DNA of 64,000 nt from Sphingobacterium sp. SGR-19 (GCF_011043555.1 NZ_JAAKGS010000010.1:124001-188000), one strand, 5' to 3'; counted from the stretch's first letter, positions 9,355-18,599 are shown. Made by a program: numbers and translations. Notes: generated from the letters alone by a model not told the origin.

Positions 9355-9801
9355 ATGGCGAATGAAAAGACAGAAAAAAACAAAGACTTCACCGAGCTTC
9401 TTCGTGAAAATGGATTAAAAGTAACCTCCCCAAGATTGCGTGTTTTGAATGAAATAACGCAAAAAGAAGCAGCAATATCCCAACCTGATTTAGAAAAAAT
9501 TATAGGAAAAGACATTGACAGGGTAACTTTATACCGTATTCTATCGAGCTTCGAAGAGAAGGGAATTGTACATAAAATATTCGATTTGAATGGTACAGCA
9601 ACCTATGCCATGTGCACGTCAAACTGTACGGAGAACCATCACCACGACCAACACGTTCATTTCATTTGTTCGGTATGCAATAGTGTATATTGTCTCGACG
9701 AGGTATCCCTTCCGAAGATCACTTTACCTCCTCATTTTGCACTTCATTCTCTCGCGATAAACGCCGTCGGATTATGTGCAAATTGCCAAAAAGAAAACTA
9801 A
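9355..9801 (+). CDS. Fur-family transcriptional repressor
   Basis: This 148-residue protein has the Fur layout. A winged-helix DNA-binding half carries 'LRENGLKVTSPRLRVLNEI' and the recognition segment 'DIDRVTLYRILSSFEEKGIVHKI'. A metal-binding half has a His-rich stretch (HHHDQHVHF) and two CxxC pairs (CSVC, CANC) that should hold structural zinc. Fur, Zur and PerR cannot be separated by eye; the preserved CxxC pairs and His cluster fit zinc- or iron-sensing members. I start at ATG 9355 (MANEKTEKN), because the longer frame from TTG 9301 adds a basic stretch not seen in the family. It is monocistronic and followed by a strong terminator. Confidence 0.85.
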   Translation: MANEKTEKNKDFTELLRENGLKVTSPRLRVLNEITQKEAAISQPDLEKIIGKDIDRVTLYRILSSFEEKGIVHKIFDLNGTATYAMCTSNCTENHHHDQHVHFICSVCNSVYCLDEVSLPKITLPPHFALHSLAINAVGLCANCQKEN

Positions 9802-9830
9802 ATATCCTCTCTAAAGCACGTTATTAAATG

Positions 9831-9863
9831 AAATGCTTTCCCTAACCGGAAAGCATTTTTTTA
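9831..9863 (+). terminator. rho-independent terminator after the Fur-family gene
   Basis: AAATGCTTTCC and GGAAAGCATTT form an 11-bp stem with a 6-nt loop, followed by a run of T. It lies 30 nt after the stop. Confidence 0.92.
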
Positions 9864-10326
9864 AACAAAAAATACTAAAAAAACAATTTAAAAAAACACA
9901 ATAAAATTTTACTATATAACACATAATATACTTATTATAAATATATTAAAACAAGTAAACAAATGTTATGATGCACAAAAATAATTTTACTATCTTCATA
10001 AAGAAACCAACGTTTAGACACGAAATTGGCTTCATTTCTCAAAAAGCAATCCGAAAATTAAACAATTTTTAGCATAAAATATTTTATCATGCACATTATC
10101 AATATATTAAAAAAGGTAAAGTAAATAATAAAAAAACATTACTAATTAAATTGAGAACAGGTTATTTTTTGAGCAAACATCGAGAACAATTTTTATGTAT
10201 CTTAGTTATATAAATGAGACAACGATACCGTTCCATCTGGAGCTTACATATATCCGCCCCTCCTGTTGAATCTCCTACTTAGATTCGACAATGAGAGAAC
10301 TGGAATTGAGTAATAATTTTAGACAC
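9864..10326. other. AT-rich intergenic region before rnr, no gene seen
   Basis: About 460 bp of very AT-rich sequence with A-tracts. I find no open frame with plausible composition, no tRNA fold and no strong hairpin. It must hold the rnr promoter, but I cannot single out a convincing -33/-7 pair. Confidence 0.6.
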
Positions 10327-12456
10327 ATGAAACAAAAAAAAGAGAACGCTTACAAAGACGTACTGACACATCTCATCGTCGATATATTTGAAAAATCAAA
10401 CAACACACCACTCAACTATAAACAGGTAGCCGCAAAACTCAACCTTAGTGATATTGACTCAAAAAGCGCAATTGCAGAGATTCTTTCTGATGAATCTAAA
10501 TCCGGCAAATTCCTGCAAGTGGAACGCGGCAAATTTAAGTTGCATCAATTGAATGTTTACATCCAGGGAAAGGTCGACATGACAGCCGATGGCTCGGCAT
10601 ATGTCATCCCAGATGATGAACTGGAAAATGATGTTCATATCGCGCCTCGAAAACTGCGACAAGCTCTTCACAACGATATTGTAAAAGTGCATGTATACGA
10701 ACGTCGAAAAGGCCGGAAGCGAGAAGGAGAAGTGGTCGAAATTATCCAACGGGCAAAAACCGATTTTACAGGAACTATAGACATTTCCAAATCGTATGCT
10801 TTTTTCTTACCTGACGACAGAAAGATGATCCATGATATATTCGTCCCACTAGACAATCTAAACGGTGCCCAGCATGGAGAAAAAGTTGTCATCTCGATTG
10901 TCGAGTGGCCAAAGAACGCCAAGAATCCGATCGGAAAGGTTAAAACTATTCTAGGTAAAAAAGGAGAGAATGACACGGAAATGAACGCGATTCTCGCTGA
11001 CTTTGGTTTTCCGCTAGCATTTCCATCCAAAGTCGAAGCAGAGGCAAACGCGATTCCAGAGCTATTGCCTTCTAATGAAATAAAGAAAAGGCGTGATTTC
11101 CGTGACGTGCTTACATTCACTATAGATCCTTTTGATGCAAAGGACTTTGACGACGCTATTTCTTTCCAAACACTGGATAACGGAAATTACGAAGTAGGCG
11201 TACATATAGCCGATGTTTCTCACTACGTACAGCCAGATTCGCTATTAGATAAGGAAGCTTTTGAACGGGGTACGTCCGTATATCTGGTAGACCGTGTTAT
11301 CCCTATGCTTCCCGAACGTTTATCAAATGGTGTGTGTTCCTTGCGTCCACATGAAGACAAGCTCTGTTTTTCCGCCGTGTTTGAAATGGACGACAAGGCA
11401 AACGTTTTAAACCAATGGTTTGGACGCACCGTTATCAACTCCAATCGCCGTTTTAGCTATGAGGAAGCACAGGAAGTTATTGAAACAAAACAAGGAGATC
11501 ATGCACCGGAAATACTCAAACTAAATGAACTTGCCTATATTTTGCGGGAGCGGAAGTTTAAAAATGGCGCTATCAGCTTCGAAAGTGAAGAGGTTAAATT
11601 CCATCTTGATGAAAAAGGGAAACCCTTGGGTGTCTATACTAAAGTGCGGAAAGACGCGCATAAGCTTATCGAGGACTTCATGCTTCTTGCCAACCGAAAA
11701 GTTGCAGAATATATCGGCAAGCAAGGTAGAGGTAAAAATAAGCTAACGTTTGTCTATCGATTCCATGATACGCCCAACTTGGAAACGTTGACTACTTTTT
11801 CCCAGTTTGCTTTACGGTTTGGACACAAGCTCACTATTAAAACAGATAAAGAGGCTGCACGGTCACTGAATACACTCTTGACAAAGATCGAAGGCACGAA
11901 GGAGCAAAACATGTTAACTACACTAGCCATCCGATCGATGGCAAAAGCTATTTATACAACCAAAAGTACTAGCCACTATGGGCTCGCTTTCGATTACTAT
12001 ACGCATTTCACCTCCCCTATCCGTCGTTATCCGGACGTAATGGTACATCGCTTGTTGCAATTTTATCTGGATGGCGGAAAGAAAATCAATGCAGAGCATT
12101 ACGAAAAACTGGCAGAGCACTCCTCCCAAATGGAGAAAAGGGCCGCCGAGGCGGAACGTGCTTCTATTAAATATAAACAGGCTGAATTTCTGGAAGACCA
12201 GATCGGCATAGAATACACGGGAATTGTATCAGGTGTCACTGAGTGGGGCATGTATGTGGAAATCCAAGAAAATAAATGTGAAGGTATGGTACGCCTACGC
12301 GACATCACTGATGATTTCTACACACTTGACGAAAAAAACTATGCGATTATTGGCCAACGGAAAAAAAAGAAATATCAACTGGGGGATGAAGTACAGATCA
12401 AAGTAAAGAAGGTCGATCTGGAAAAGAGGCAGATTGATTTTACGTTGGTATCGTAG
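10327..12456 (+). CDS. rnr: ribonuclease R
   Basis: This 709-residue processive 3'-to-5' exoribonuclease degrades structured RNA and takes part in RNA quality control. Domains in order: an N-terminal winged helix (~1-75), two cold-shock-type OB folds, the RNB catalytic domain with 'TIDPFDAKDFDDAIS' (metal-binding aspartates) and 'GVHIADVSHYV', the 'TSPIRRYPDVMVHR' motif, and a C-terminal S1 domain ('YTGIVSGVTEWGMYVEI'). Length fits bacterial RNase R rather than RNase II. I choose ATG 10327 (MKQKKENAYKDVLTHLI); an in-frame ATG at 10291 would add 12 residues outside the family pattern. It stands alone and converges with a GNAT gene. Confidence 0.95.
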   Translation: MKQKKENAYKDVLTHLIVDIFEKSNNTPLNYKQVAAKLNLSDIDSKSAIAEILSDESKSGKFLQVERGKFKLHQLNVYIQGKVDMTADGSAYVIPDDELENDVHIAPRKLRQALHNDIVKVHVYERRKGRKREGEVVEIIQRAKTDFTGTIDISKSYAFFLPDDRKMIHDIFVPLDNLNGAQHGEKVVISIVEWPKNAKNPIGKVKTILGKKGENDTEMNAILADFGFPLAFPSKVEAEANAIPELLPSNEIKKRRDFRDVLTFTIDPFDAKDFDDAISFQTLDNGNYEVGVHIADVSHYVQPDSLLDKEAFERGTSVYLVDRVIPMLPERLSNGVCSLRPHEDKLCFSAVFEMDDKANVLNQWFGRTVINSNRRFSYEEAQEVIETKQGDHAPEILKLNELAYILRERKFKNGAISFESEEVKFHLDEKGKPLGVYTKVRKDAHKLIEDFMLLANRKVAEYIGKQGRGKNKLTFVYRFHDTPNLETLTTFSQFALRFGHKLTIKTDKEAARSLNTLLTKIEGTKEQNMLTTLAIRSMAKAIYTTKSTSHYGLAFDYYTHFTSPIRRYPDVMVHRLLQFYLDGGKKINAEHYEKLAEHSSQMEKRAAEAERASIKYKQAEFLEDQIGIEYTGIVSGVTEWGMYVEIQENKCEGMVRLRDITDDFYTLDEKNYAIIGQRKKKKYQLGDEVQIKVKKVDLEKRQIDFTLVS

Positions 12457-12508
12457 GAAATAACTTCAGCCATAATCGGGCAAACTTTCAGCTATATATT
12501 TCTACCGA

Positions 12509-12988
12509 TTATCTGCGAAGAACAAGTTTTTGTGTAGGAACACCATGTTCCTCTCCTACAAAATAACTTTTGAATCCAAATTTTTCTAACAATCGGCATG
12601 ATGCAATATTATCGGGATCTACAATCCCGATAATATCATCATCAGGTGCTATCTCCGCTGCGCGCTCTAAAAGGGCCTTACAGACCCCCGATCCGAAACC
12701 TTTTTTCCAAAATACCTGTTTCAAAAGATACCCTATTTCTAACGCGGAACGATCGCGTTTGTATCTTACCAACTTACAATCCCCAATCAGTCCGATATCA
12801 TGATCTATAACTTTAAAGTAGCCCAGCAAATCATCTTCTTCATTAATCTGCATGATGGATGTAAACTTTTCTCTTGCTCGTTCTTCCGACATCCCCTTTC
12901 CAGTAATGTATTTCATGACGTGATCGTCCGCGACTAGAGAACAATAATCCTGAAAATCTTCCCATGTGTATTTTTGAAACTGTAGCAT
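12509..12988 (-). CDS. GNAT-family N-acetyltransferase
   Basis: This 159-residue protein has the RimJ/RimL-type GNAT fold. The acetyl-CoA pyrophosphate-binding turn corresponds to 'VFWKKGFGSGVCKALLERA', and the C-terminal 'NIASCRLLEKFGFKSY' is the typical alpha4-beta7 element of this subfamily. It transfers acetyl from acetyl-CoA to an amine, either a protein N-terminus or a small molecule; the substrate is unknown. Its first codons lie ~115 bp from the divergent nitroreductase gene. An inverted pair (ATAATCGG/CCGATTAT) straddles its 3' end and the end of rnr. Confidence 0.85.
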   Translation of the reverse strand: MLQFQKYTWEDFQDYCSLVADDHVMKYITGKGMSEERAREKFTSIMQINEEDDLLGYFKVIDHDIGLIGDCKLVRYKRDRSALEIGYLLKQVFWKKGFGSGVCKALLERAAEIAPDDDIIGIVDPDNIASCRLLEKFGFKSYFVGEEHGVPTQKLVLRR

Positions 12989-13063
12989 AAATAACGTTAT
13001 ATGTATATATTTGAAATTACATTACTCGAACATTTGTTTTCTACACCCAAACGACAAAATAAT

Positions 13064-13071
13064 TAGCTTTG
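13064..13071 (+). promoter_or_regulatory. putative -7 promoter element of the nitroreductase gene
   Basis: TAGCTTTG fits TAnnTTTG. A TTTG lies 27 bp upstream, a little far for a -33 box. The element is in the region divergent from the GNAT gene. Confidence 0.4.
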
Positions 13072-13102
13072 CCGAAAATAACAAACAATAATGTTTCGAC
13101 GT

Positions 13103-13702
13103 ATGCATTTTTTAGATATTGCCAAAAACAGATATAGCACAAAAAAATATAATCCAGACGAAAAAATATTGGAAGATACGATTCAGCAGTTAAAGGAAAT
13201 CTTACAACTAAGTCCCTCCTCGATCAACAGTCAACCATGGAAATTCACAATTATTGCAAATACAAAAGTCAAAAGCGAATTAGCGACAGTGTCGTATCAC
13301 AATCTGGAAAAAATTAATCAAGCAAGCCATTTGGTCGTATTCAATGTGATCGATAACGTAGAGAAATTTGAAAACGAAAACTTGCGTAAATTACCCGAAG
13401 GCGCTATAAATTATTATAATCAACATGTAAAACCACTAGGTGAAGCAGGTATAAAAAATTGGATGCAACATCAAGTTTACCTTTCGTTAGGTTTTTTCCT
13501 CGCCGCTTGCGCCAGCATGGGTATTGATTCGACACCCATGGAAGGCATTCAAACGGATGAGTACAACAAAATATTGAAATATGATGGATATACAGCACTG
13601 TTTGCAGCTGTGATAGGCCGTAGGAATGTCGCGGATTTTAACCAACCGGCTCTCAAGCCGAAATTTCGCAGACCACTAGACGAGATAATAGAAGATATCT
13701 AA
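13103..13702 (+). CDS. nitroreductase-family NAD(P)H-dependent oxidoreductase
   Basis: This ~199-residue flavoprotein is of the NfsB-like type. FMN-binding elements are 'RYSTKKYN' near the N-terminus, 'SPSSINSQPWKF' near residue 40, and the C-terminal 'AAVIGRRN'. Family members reduce nitroaromatics or quinones with NAD(P)H as homodimers in the cytoplasm; the physiological substrate here is unknown. Two in-frame ATGs exist, at 13091 and 13103. I use the second (MHFLDIAKNRYS) because the flavin-binding RYSTKKYN motif then sits at the usual distance from the start. Confidence 0.87.
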   Translation: MHFLDIAKNRYSTKKYNPDEKILEDTIQQLKEILQLSPSSINSQPWKFTIIANTKVKSELATVSYHNLEKINQASHLVVFNVIDNVEKFENENLRKLPEGAINYYNQHVKPLGEAGIKNWMQHQVYLSLGFFLAACASMGIDSTPMEGIQTDEYNKILKYDGYTALFAAVIGRRNVADFNQPALKPKFRRPLDEIIEDI

Positions 13703-13752
13703 TCAAACATAATACGCTTTTTCGCCCAAGATGCACAACTTTTATATAGGAT

Positions 13753-13993
13753 CTAGCCCCTATATTGCGAAGGCACAGGAAGACACTCATATTTAGGCTG
13801 AAGGAACTCAATTGTAGAATTGGCCAGTTCTTTCAACACATCTTGATTGATGTCGGAAAGCTTTTAACAACTCATCTTGTCCCGCACAACCGCTATAAAC
13901 GTACAGAGAAATTGCCGCTTTTCTTGGTGAAAAACCAATCAGCGGCCAGTCTCCCTCTTGTTTGCTCCTCTCGGACTTATAATGATACCTCTA
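13753..13993 (-). pseudogene. remnant of a DUF1801-family gene, frameshifted and internally deleted
   Basis: On the minus strand two frames together spell the C-terminal part of a DUF1801 protein. First comes 'RYHYKS...EGDWPLIGFSPRK' and 'AAISLYVYSGC...DELLKAF' (about 13980 down to 13856). In another frame, 'SDINQDVLKELANSTI' and a C-terminus ending in a stop at 13753 follow. Intact family members, as I recall them, have ~15-20 residues between these two blocks (a Gly/Lys-rich loop and 'IKKL'). They are missing here, with a frame change at the junction. A stop lies in frame just upstream of RYHY, and the N-terminal half is absent. Deletion between two AAGCTTT-like copies is a plausible mechanism (inference). 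Confidence 0.7.
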
Positions 13994-14062
13994 TTGGTCC
14001 CAGCTAAGACCTACACACTAAAATTTTATATATCAACTATTTATTATTCAAAACAGAATCAC

Positions 14063-14070
14063 TATCTTTG
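14063..14070 (+). promoter_or_regulatory. putative -7 promoter element of the str operon
   Basis: TATCTTTG is an exact fit to TAnnTTTG and lies 47 bp before rpsL. Transcription would start near 14077. No TTTG is visible at the -33 position. Confidence 0.55.
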
Positions 14071-14117
14071 CAGACTTAAAAATTAATTTTAAACAAATTA
14101 AAAACAAAAACAGGTAA

Positions 14118-14525
14118 ATGCCTACTATTCAGCAATTAGTTAGAAAAGGTAGAGTAGCTCTGGAAGACAAGAGTAAGTCTCCGGCGTTGGACTCATGTCC
14201 ACAGCGAAGAGGTGTGTGTACGCGTGTATACACTACTACCCCTAAAAAACCAAACTCAGCAATGCGTAAAGTCGCTCGTGTACGTCTTACCAATGGTAAA
14301 GAGGTGAACGCCTACATCCCTGGTGAAGGACACAACTTACAAGAGCACTCTATCGTGTTAATCCGTGGCGGTCGTGTTAAAGACTTACCAGGTGTTCGTT
14401 ACCACATCATCCGTGGTGCATTGGATACTTCTGGGGTTAATGGTCGTAACCAACGTCGTTCTAAATATGGAACTAAGCGTCCTAAACCAGGACAAGCTGC
14501 AGCTCCAGCAAAAGGTAAAAAATAA
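14118..14525 (+). CDS. rpsL: 30S ribosomal protein S12
   Basis: S12 sits at the decoding centre of the small subunit and helps check codon-anticodon pairing. All landmarks are present: '[12 protein letters not shown]', the '[22 protein letters not shown]' loop with Lys at the position where streptomycin-resistance changes occur, 'VRVRLTNG'-type sequence (here [12 protein letters not shown]), and '[20 protein letters not shown]'. The C-terminus has a short Ala/Lys-rich extension ([12 protein letters not shown]). At 135 residues it is a little longer than the E. coli protein. It is the first gene of the str cluster, 19 nt ahead of rpsG. Confidence 0.98.
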   Translation: MPTIQQLVRKGRVALEDKSKSPALDSCPQRRGVCTRVYTTTPKKPNSAMRKVARVRLTNGKEVNAYIPGEGHNLQEHSIVLIRGGRVKDLPGVRYHIIRGALDTSGVNGRNQRRSKYGTKRPKPGQAAAPAKGKK

Positions 14526-14544
14526 TTAAACGGAGGGAAAGAAA

Positions 14545-15012
14545 ATGAGAAAATCAAAACCAAAAAAAAGAATCATTTTACCTGATCCAAAGTTTAATGA
14601 TGTTCAGGTAACACGTTTCGTAAACAACATGATGGTAGACGGTAAGAAATCTATCGCGTATTCCATCTTTTACGATGCTGTAGAAATAGTTGAGCAAAAG
14701 ACACAGGAGAACGGCTTAGAGACTTGGAAAAAAGCTTTGAATAACGTAATGCCTTCAGTAGAGGTTAAATCTCGTCGTGTGGGTGGTGCCAACTTCCAAG
14801 TTCCTATGGAAGTACGTCCAGAACGTAAAATCGCTTTGGGTATGAAGTGGTTGATCTCCTACTCTCGTAGACGCGGTGAAAAAACCATGCGTGAAAAATT
14901 AGCAGGAGAAATCATCTCCGCTGCTAAAGGCGAAGGTGCGGCTGTAAAGAAGAAAGAAGATACGCACAAAATGGCGGAAGCAAACAAAGCGTTCTCACAC
15001 TTCAGATTCTAA
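14545..15012 (+). CDS. rpsG: 30S ribosomal protein S7
   Basis: S7 nucleates assembly of the 30S head by binding the 3' domain of 16S rRNA. The 155-residue protein carries '[24 protein letters not shown]', '[22 protein letters not shown]' and '[16 protein letters not shown]', and ends with 'NKAFSHFRF'. A clear Shine-Dalgarno (CGGAGGGAAAG) precedes the start, unusual for this organism's genes. The next gene, fusA, begins 103 nt later, behind a large hairpin. Confidence 0.98.
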   Translation: MRKSKPKKRIILPDPKFNDVQVTRFVNNMMVDGKKSIAYSIFYDAVEIVEQKTQENGLETWKKALNNVMPSVEVKSRRVGGANFQVPMEVRPERKIALGMKWLISYSRRRGEKTMREKLAGEIISAAKGEGAAVKKKEDTHKMAEANKAFSHFRF

Positions 15013-15016
15013 TATC

Positions 15017-15104
15017 ATGAAATTGATTACACAGATATAAAAGGATTACACAGATGGATATACTTGAAATCTGTGTAATCCTTTTTCGATTTGTGTAATT
15101 TCAT
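15017..15104. repeat. large inverted repeat (hairpin) between rpsG and fusA
   Basis: The left arm contains GATTACACAGAT twice (after ATGAAATT and after AAAAG). The right arm holds the reverse complements ATCTGTGTAATCC and TTTGTGTAATTTCAT. The arms pair over roughly 36 bp with small bulges, leaving a ~12-nt loop. No T-run follows the stem directly. It fills nearly the whole intergenic space within the operon. Confidence 0.85.
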
Positions 15105-15115
15105 TTAAAAACAAA

Positions 15116-17239
15116 ATGGCAAAAGATTTAAGTTTAGTAAGAAACATCGGTATCGCCGCTCACATTGATGCCGGTAAAACAACAACAACAGAGCGTATCC
15201 TATTCTACTCTGGTGTTAACCACAAATTGGGGGAAACCCACGAAGGTTCTGCTACAACAGACTGGATGGCACAAGAGCAAGAACGTGGAATCACGATCAC
15301 TTCTGCTGCTGTTACTGTGTTCTGGAACTATCGCAACAAGAAGTATCAAGTAAACGTTATCGATACGCCTGGCCACGTAGACTTTACCGTAGAGGTAAAC
15401 CGTTCTTTGCGTGTATTGGATGGATTGGTATTCCTGTTTTCTGCAGTCGATGGTGTTGAGCCTCAATCAGAAACAAACTGGCGTTTGGCTGATGGATACA
15501 AAGTGCCACGTATTGGTTTCGTTAACAAAATGGACCGTTCAGGTGCTGATTTCTTGAAAGTTGTAAAACAAGTAAAAGAAATGTTGGGCTCCGAGGCAGT
15601 TGCATTACAATTGCCTATCGGTGCAGAAGATGATTTCGAAGGTGTAGTCGACTTGATCAATAACCGTGGTATGGTATGGAATAAGGAAGATAAAGGGATG
15701 ACCTTTACAGAAGTACCTATCCCAGACGATATGGCTGACGAAGTTGCTGAATACCGTGAGAAATTATTGGAAGCTGTGGCTTCTTACGACGAATCATTGA
15801 TGGAGAAATTCTTCGATGATCCGAATTCATTAACGGAGAGGGAAATCCTTGACGCTTTGCGTAAAGCCGTATTGGATAACGCTATCGTTCCTATGGTATG
15901 TGGTTCATCTTTTAAAAACAAAGGTGTACAGACCATGCTTGATTTGGTAATGGAACTATTGCCTTCTCCATTAGATATCGAAGCTGTTAAAGGTACAGAT
16001 CCACGTAACGAAAATGAAATTGAGCGTAAACCATCTGAATCCGAGCCTTTCGCAGCGTTAGGATTCAAGATTGCTACTGACCCATTTGTTGGTCGTCTAT
16101 GCTTTATCCGTGCATATTCGGGCGTATTGGAAGCCGGCTCTTATGTTTTAAATACGCGTTCAGGTAACAGAGAACGTATCTCACGTATCTTTCAAATGCA
16201 CGCCAACAAACAAAACCCAATCGAACGTATCGGTGCGGGTGATATCGGTGCCGTAGTTGGTTTTAAAGATATCAAAACAGGTGATACCCTTTGTGATGAA
16301 AAGAACCCTATCGTTCTAGAATCTATGGTATTCCCTGAGCCAGTTATTGGTTTAGCGATCGAGCCTAAAACACAAGCTGACGTAGATAAATTGGGTATTG
16401 CTTTAGGTAAACTCGCTGAAGAAGACCCTACGTTCGTTGTAAAATCGGATGAAGAAACTGGTCAGACGGTTATCTCCGGTATGGGTGAGCTTCACTTGGA
16501 TATTTTGATCGACCGTTTAAAACGTGAGTTTAAAGTTGAAGTTAACCAAGGTGCCCCACAGGTAGCTTACAAAGAGTCTATCAATGGAACTACTGAACAC
16601 CGCGAAGTATACAAAAAACAATCCGGTGGTCGTGGTAAATTTGCCGACATCAAAGTAGTTGTTTCTCCTGCAGATGAGGACTACGATTTATCAAAATCCC
16701 CTCTTCAATTCGTAAACGAAATCGTGGGTGGTGCTATTCCAAAAGAATACATTCCTTCGGTACAAAAAGGTTTTGAAGTATCTATGAGCAATGGTGTATT
16801 GGCAGGTTATCCACTTTCAGGCATGAAGGTTCGTTTGATCGATGGTTCATTCCACGCGGTCGACTCGGATTCTTTATCATTCGAATTGGCAGCTAAAATG
16901 GCATACCGTAATGCGTTACCTAAATGTTCTCCTGTATTGATGGAGCCTATCATGAAGGTAGAAGTATTGACTCCGGAAGAAAACATGGGTGATGTTATGG
17001 GTGATTTGAACCGTCGTCGTGGGCAAATGCAAGGTTTGGATACACGCGGCGGGGCGCAGGTTATCAAAGCACACGTGCCTCTTTCCGAGATGTTCGGTTA
17101 TGTAACGCAATTGCGTACGATTACTTCTGGACGTGCAACTTCTACGATGGAGTTTGATCACTACGCAGAAGCTCCTCGTAACGTACAAGACGATGTAATC
17201 GCGAAATCTAAAGGTAAGATCAAAGCGATCGAAGATTAA
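15116..17239 (+). CDS. fusA: elongation factor G
   Basis: EF-G is the GTPase that moves tRNAs and mRNA through the ribosome after peptide-bond formation. The 707-residue protein has the G1 motif '[16 protein letters not shown]', the G2 region '[11 protein letters not shown]', G3 'DTPGHVDF' and G4 'NKMDR'. Domain II to V signatures follow ('GMGELHLDI', '[10 protein letters not shown]', and near the C-terminus '[14 protein letters not shown]'). The length is normal and nothing suggests the specialised EF-G2. It lies in the str order rpsL-rpsG-fusA-rpsJ, 64 nt ahead of rpsJ. Confidence 0.98.
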   Translation: MAKDLSLVRNIGIAAHIDAGKTTTTERILFYSGVNHKLGETHEGSATTDWMAQEQERGITITSAAVTVFWNYRNKKYQVNVIDTPGHVDFTVEVNRSLRVLDGLVFLFSAVDGVEPQSETNWRLADGYKVPRIGFVNKMDRSGADFLKVVKQVKEMLGSEAVALQLPIGAEDDFEGVVDLINNRGMVWNKEDKGMTFTEVPIPDDMADEVAEYREKLLEAVASYDESLMEKFFDDPNSLTEREILDALRKAVLDNAIVPMVCGSSFKNKGVQTMLDLVMELLPSPLDIEAVKGTDPRNENEIERKPSESEPFAALGFKIATDPFVGRLCFIRAYSGVLEAGSYVLNTRSGNRERISRIFQMHANKQNPIERIGAGDIGAVVGFKDIKTGDTLCDEKNPIVLESMVFPEPVIGLAIEPKTQADVDKLGIALGKLAEEDPTFVVKSDEETGQTVISGMGELHLDILIDRLKREFKVEVNQGAPQVAYKESINGTTEHREVYKKQSGGRGKFADIKVVVSPADEDYDLSKSPLQFVNEIVGGAIPKEYIPSVQKGFEVSMSNGVLAGYPLSGMKVRLIDGSFHAVDSDSLSFELAAKMAYRNALPKCSPVLMEPIMKVEVLTPEENMGDVMGDLNRRRGQMQGLDTRGGAQVIKAHVPLSEMFGYVTQLRTITSGRATSTMEFDHYAEAPRNVQDDVIAKSKGKIKAIED

Positions 17240-17303
17240 TAATAATTTACCGACTGCTGGTTGTGAATAGCTCTAATCAGCAGTCATATTTAAACAAATA
17301 AAA

Positions 17304-17609
17304 ATGAGCCAAAGAATCAGAATTAAATTGAAATCTTACGATTACAACTTGGTCGACAAATCGGCTGAGAAAATCGTAAAAACAGTAAAGCCTACAGGCG
17401 CAGTAGTGAGTGGTCCTATTCCATTACCTACAGAGAAAAAAATCTATACGGTTTTACGTTCACCACACGTTAACAAAAAAGCACGTGAGCAATTCCAATT
17501 GTGTGCTTACAAAAGACTATTGGATATTTACTCGTCCAACTCTAAAACTGTTGATGCATTGATGAAACTTGAATTACCTTCAGGTGTTGAAGTAGAAATC
17601 AAGGTGTGA
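17304..17609 (+). CDS. rpsJ: 30S ribosomal protein S10
   Basis: S10 (also NusE in antitermination) is recognised from '[25 protein letters not shown]', '[28 protein letters not shown]' and '[11 protein letters not shown]'. At 101 residues it is the normal length. In many bacteria rpsJ opens the S10 operon and rplC follows directly. Here a strong hairpin with flanking A and T runs comes 17 nt after the stop, and an unrelated gene faces it, so the S10 operon appears cut after its first gene. Confidence 0.98.
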   Translation: MSQRIRIKLKSYDYNLVDKSAEKIVKTVKPTGAVVSGPIPLPTEKKIYTVLRSPHVNKKAREQFQLCAYKRLLDIYSSNSKTVDALMKLELPSGVEVEIKV

Positions 17610-17626
17610 TAGATTTCAAAAACAAC

Positions 17627-17658
17627 AAAATAGGCTGCCCGTTTGGGCAGCCTATTTT
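17627..17658. terminator. bidirectional terminator between rpsJ and the beta-barrel gene
   Basis: AAAATAGGCTGCCC and GGGCAGCCTATTTT form a perfect 14-bp stem with a GTTT loop. A/T-runs on both sides let it serve both converging genes. Confidence 0.95.
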
Positions 17659-17678
17659 GTTTTCTAATCCCTTTCTTC

Positions 17679-18305
17679 TTAAAACTGGAAACCGACTCCA
17701 AAGGACCAAACTCGATTTGACACATTATTATCTGCATTTGGCACTAATTGCGTCAGACCAAGGTTATATCCTGCATTGAGAAGCAAGCCATTATAGAGCT
17801 TATACCCTACCATAAAATTTGCACCGGCATCGATAACATTCATATCTTTATTATCTCCGGAGAAATTCAAATCCCACTCCGTCTCACCACTATAATCACC
17901 TAGGCTTCCTTTTAACTTTTCTTTTCCACTGACATTGAATCCGATATAGGGACCCGCTCCCAAGAATACGCTACCTGTTCCTGCCGGAATCCAGTATACG
18001 GCATTTACAGGAACTTCTATTGACATCACATTTCGAGAGAACTCAGCATCAGTGATACCATCATAATTTTCGTAAAATCTAGTGCCCTTGCCTTGCAAAG
18101 AAACTCCCGGCTGGATGGAAAAATTGGCAGCTACTGGTACATCTGCAAAACCAGTAACATGGAATGATGTGTTGTTCTTTTGATCATCACCAAAGTTACT
18201 ATATTTACCTAAGTTTACACCGGCTTTTAAGCCCCAAGATGTTTGGGCTTGTGCGCCCGCAGCCAATAAAAAGGCCGCTCCTAATGAAAGTAAAATCTTT
18301 TTCAT
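17679..18305 (-). CDS. outer-membrane beta-barrel protein (PorT/OmpW-like)
   Basis: This 208-residue protein starts with a clean signal peptide (MKKILLSLGAAFLLAAGAQA, then QTSW). The mature part alternates glycine-rich beta-strands and turns: 'GLKAGVNLGKYSNF', 'QPGVSLQGKG', 'FLGAGPYIGFNVSG', 'GYKLYNGLLLNAGYNLGLTQL', and a C-terminal aromatic 'SFGVGFQF' as expected for BamA recognition. It fits the 'outer membrane beta-barrel domain' family (PorT-like) so common in Bacteroidota. The function is unknown; such small barrels are often structural or stress-related. It converges with rpsJ and shares the terminator with it. Confidence 0.8.
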   Translation of the reverse strand: MKKILLSLGAAFLLAAGAQAQTSWGLKAGVNLGKYSNFGDDQKNNTSFHVTGFADVPVAANFSIQPGVSLQGKGTRFYENYDGITDAEFSRNVMSIEVPVNAVYWIPAGTGSVFLGAGPYIGFNVSGKEKLKGSLGDYSGETEWDLNFSGDNKDMNVIDAGANFMVGYKLYNGLLLNAGYNLGLTQLVPNADNNVSNRVWSFGVGFQF

Positions 18306-18449
18306 ACTCTTTTACATTTGTTTTTACATGTAGCTATATACAATATTCAGACCAAAAAATAATTCCAATAACCTTCAGATGATATCACACTCAATAACAA
18401 CAACTTACCCTGGCTATTTATTGATTTTAGATTTTTAATTTTCAATTTA

Positions 18450-18480
18450 TTGGATATATGAAAAGTAAATTTTATTTTTG
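18450..18480 (+). promoter_or_regulatory. promoter of tRNA-Cys and the following small gene
   Basis: TTGG at 18450 and TATTTTTG at 18473-18480 are 20 bp apart, matching the Bacteroidota -33/-7 arrangement. Transcription would begin near 18487, about 14 nt before the mature tRNA. Confidence 0.65.
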
Positions 18481-18500
18481 CATTCCCTTGAGGGGGAAAG

Positions 18501-18571
18501 GGTCGGATGGCCGAGTGGCTAGGCTGAGGTCTGCAAAACCTCCTACAGCGGTTCGAATCCGCTTCCGACCT
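18501..18571 (+). tRNA. tRNA-Cys (GCA)
   Basis: The 71-nt sequence folds as a full cloverleaf: acceptor stem GGTCGGA/TCCGACC, anticodon stem GAGGT/ACCTC around loop CTGCAAA (anticodon GCA), a 4-nt variable loop, and T-stem AGCGG/CCGCT with loop TTCGAAT. The discriminator base is T (U73), required for cysteinyl-tRNA synthetase. CCA is not encoded. Confidence 0.96.
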
Positions 18572-18599
18572 CGTTTTTAAAGACAAAAAAAATTGAACC

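Noticed and set aside
13765-14007. 80-codon plus-strand frame upstream of rpsL
   Set aside because: It is antisense to the DUF1801 relic, whose two minus-strand frames match a family, and its own translation resembles nothing.
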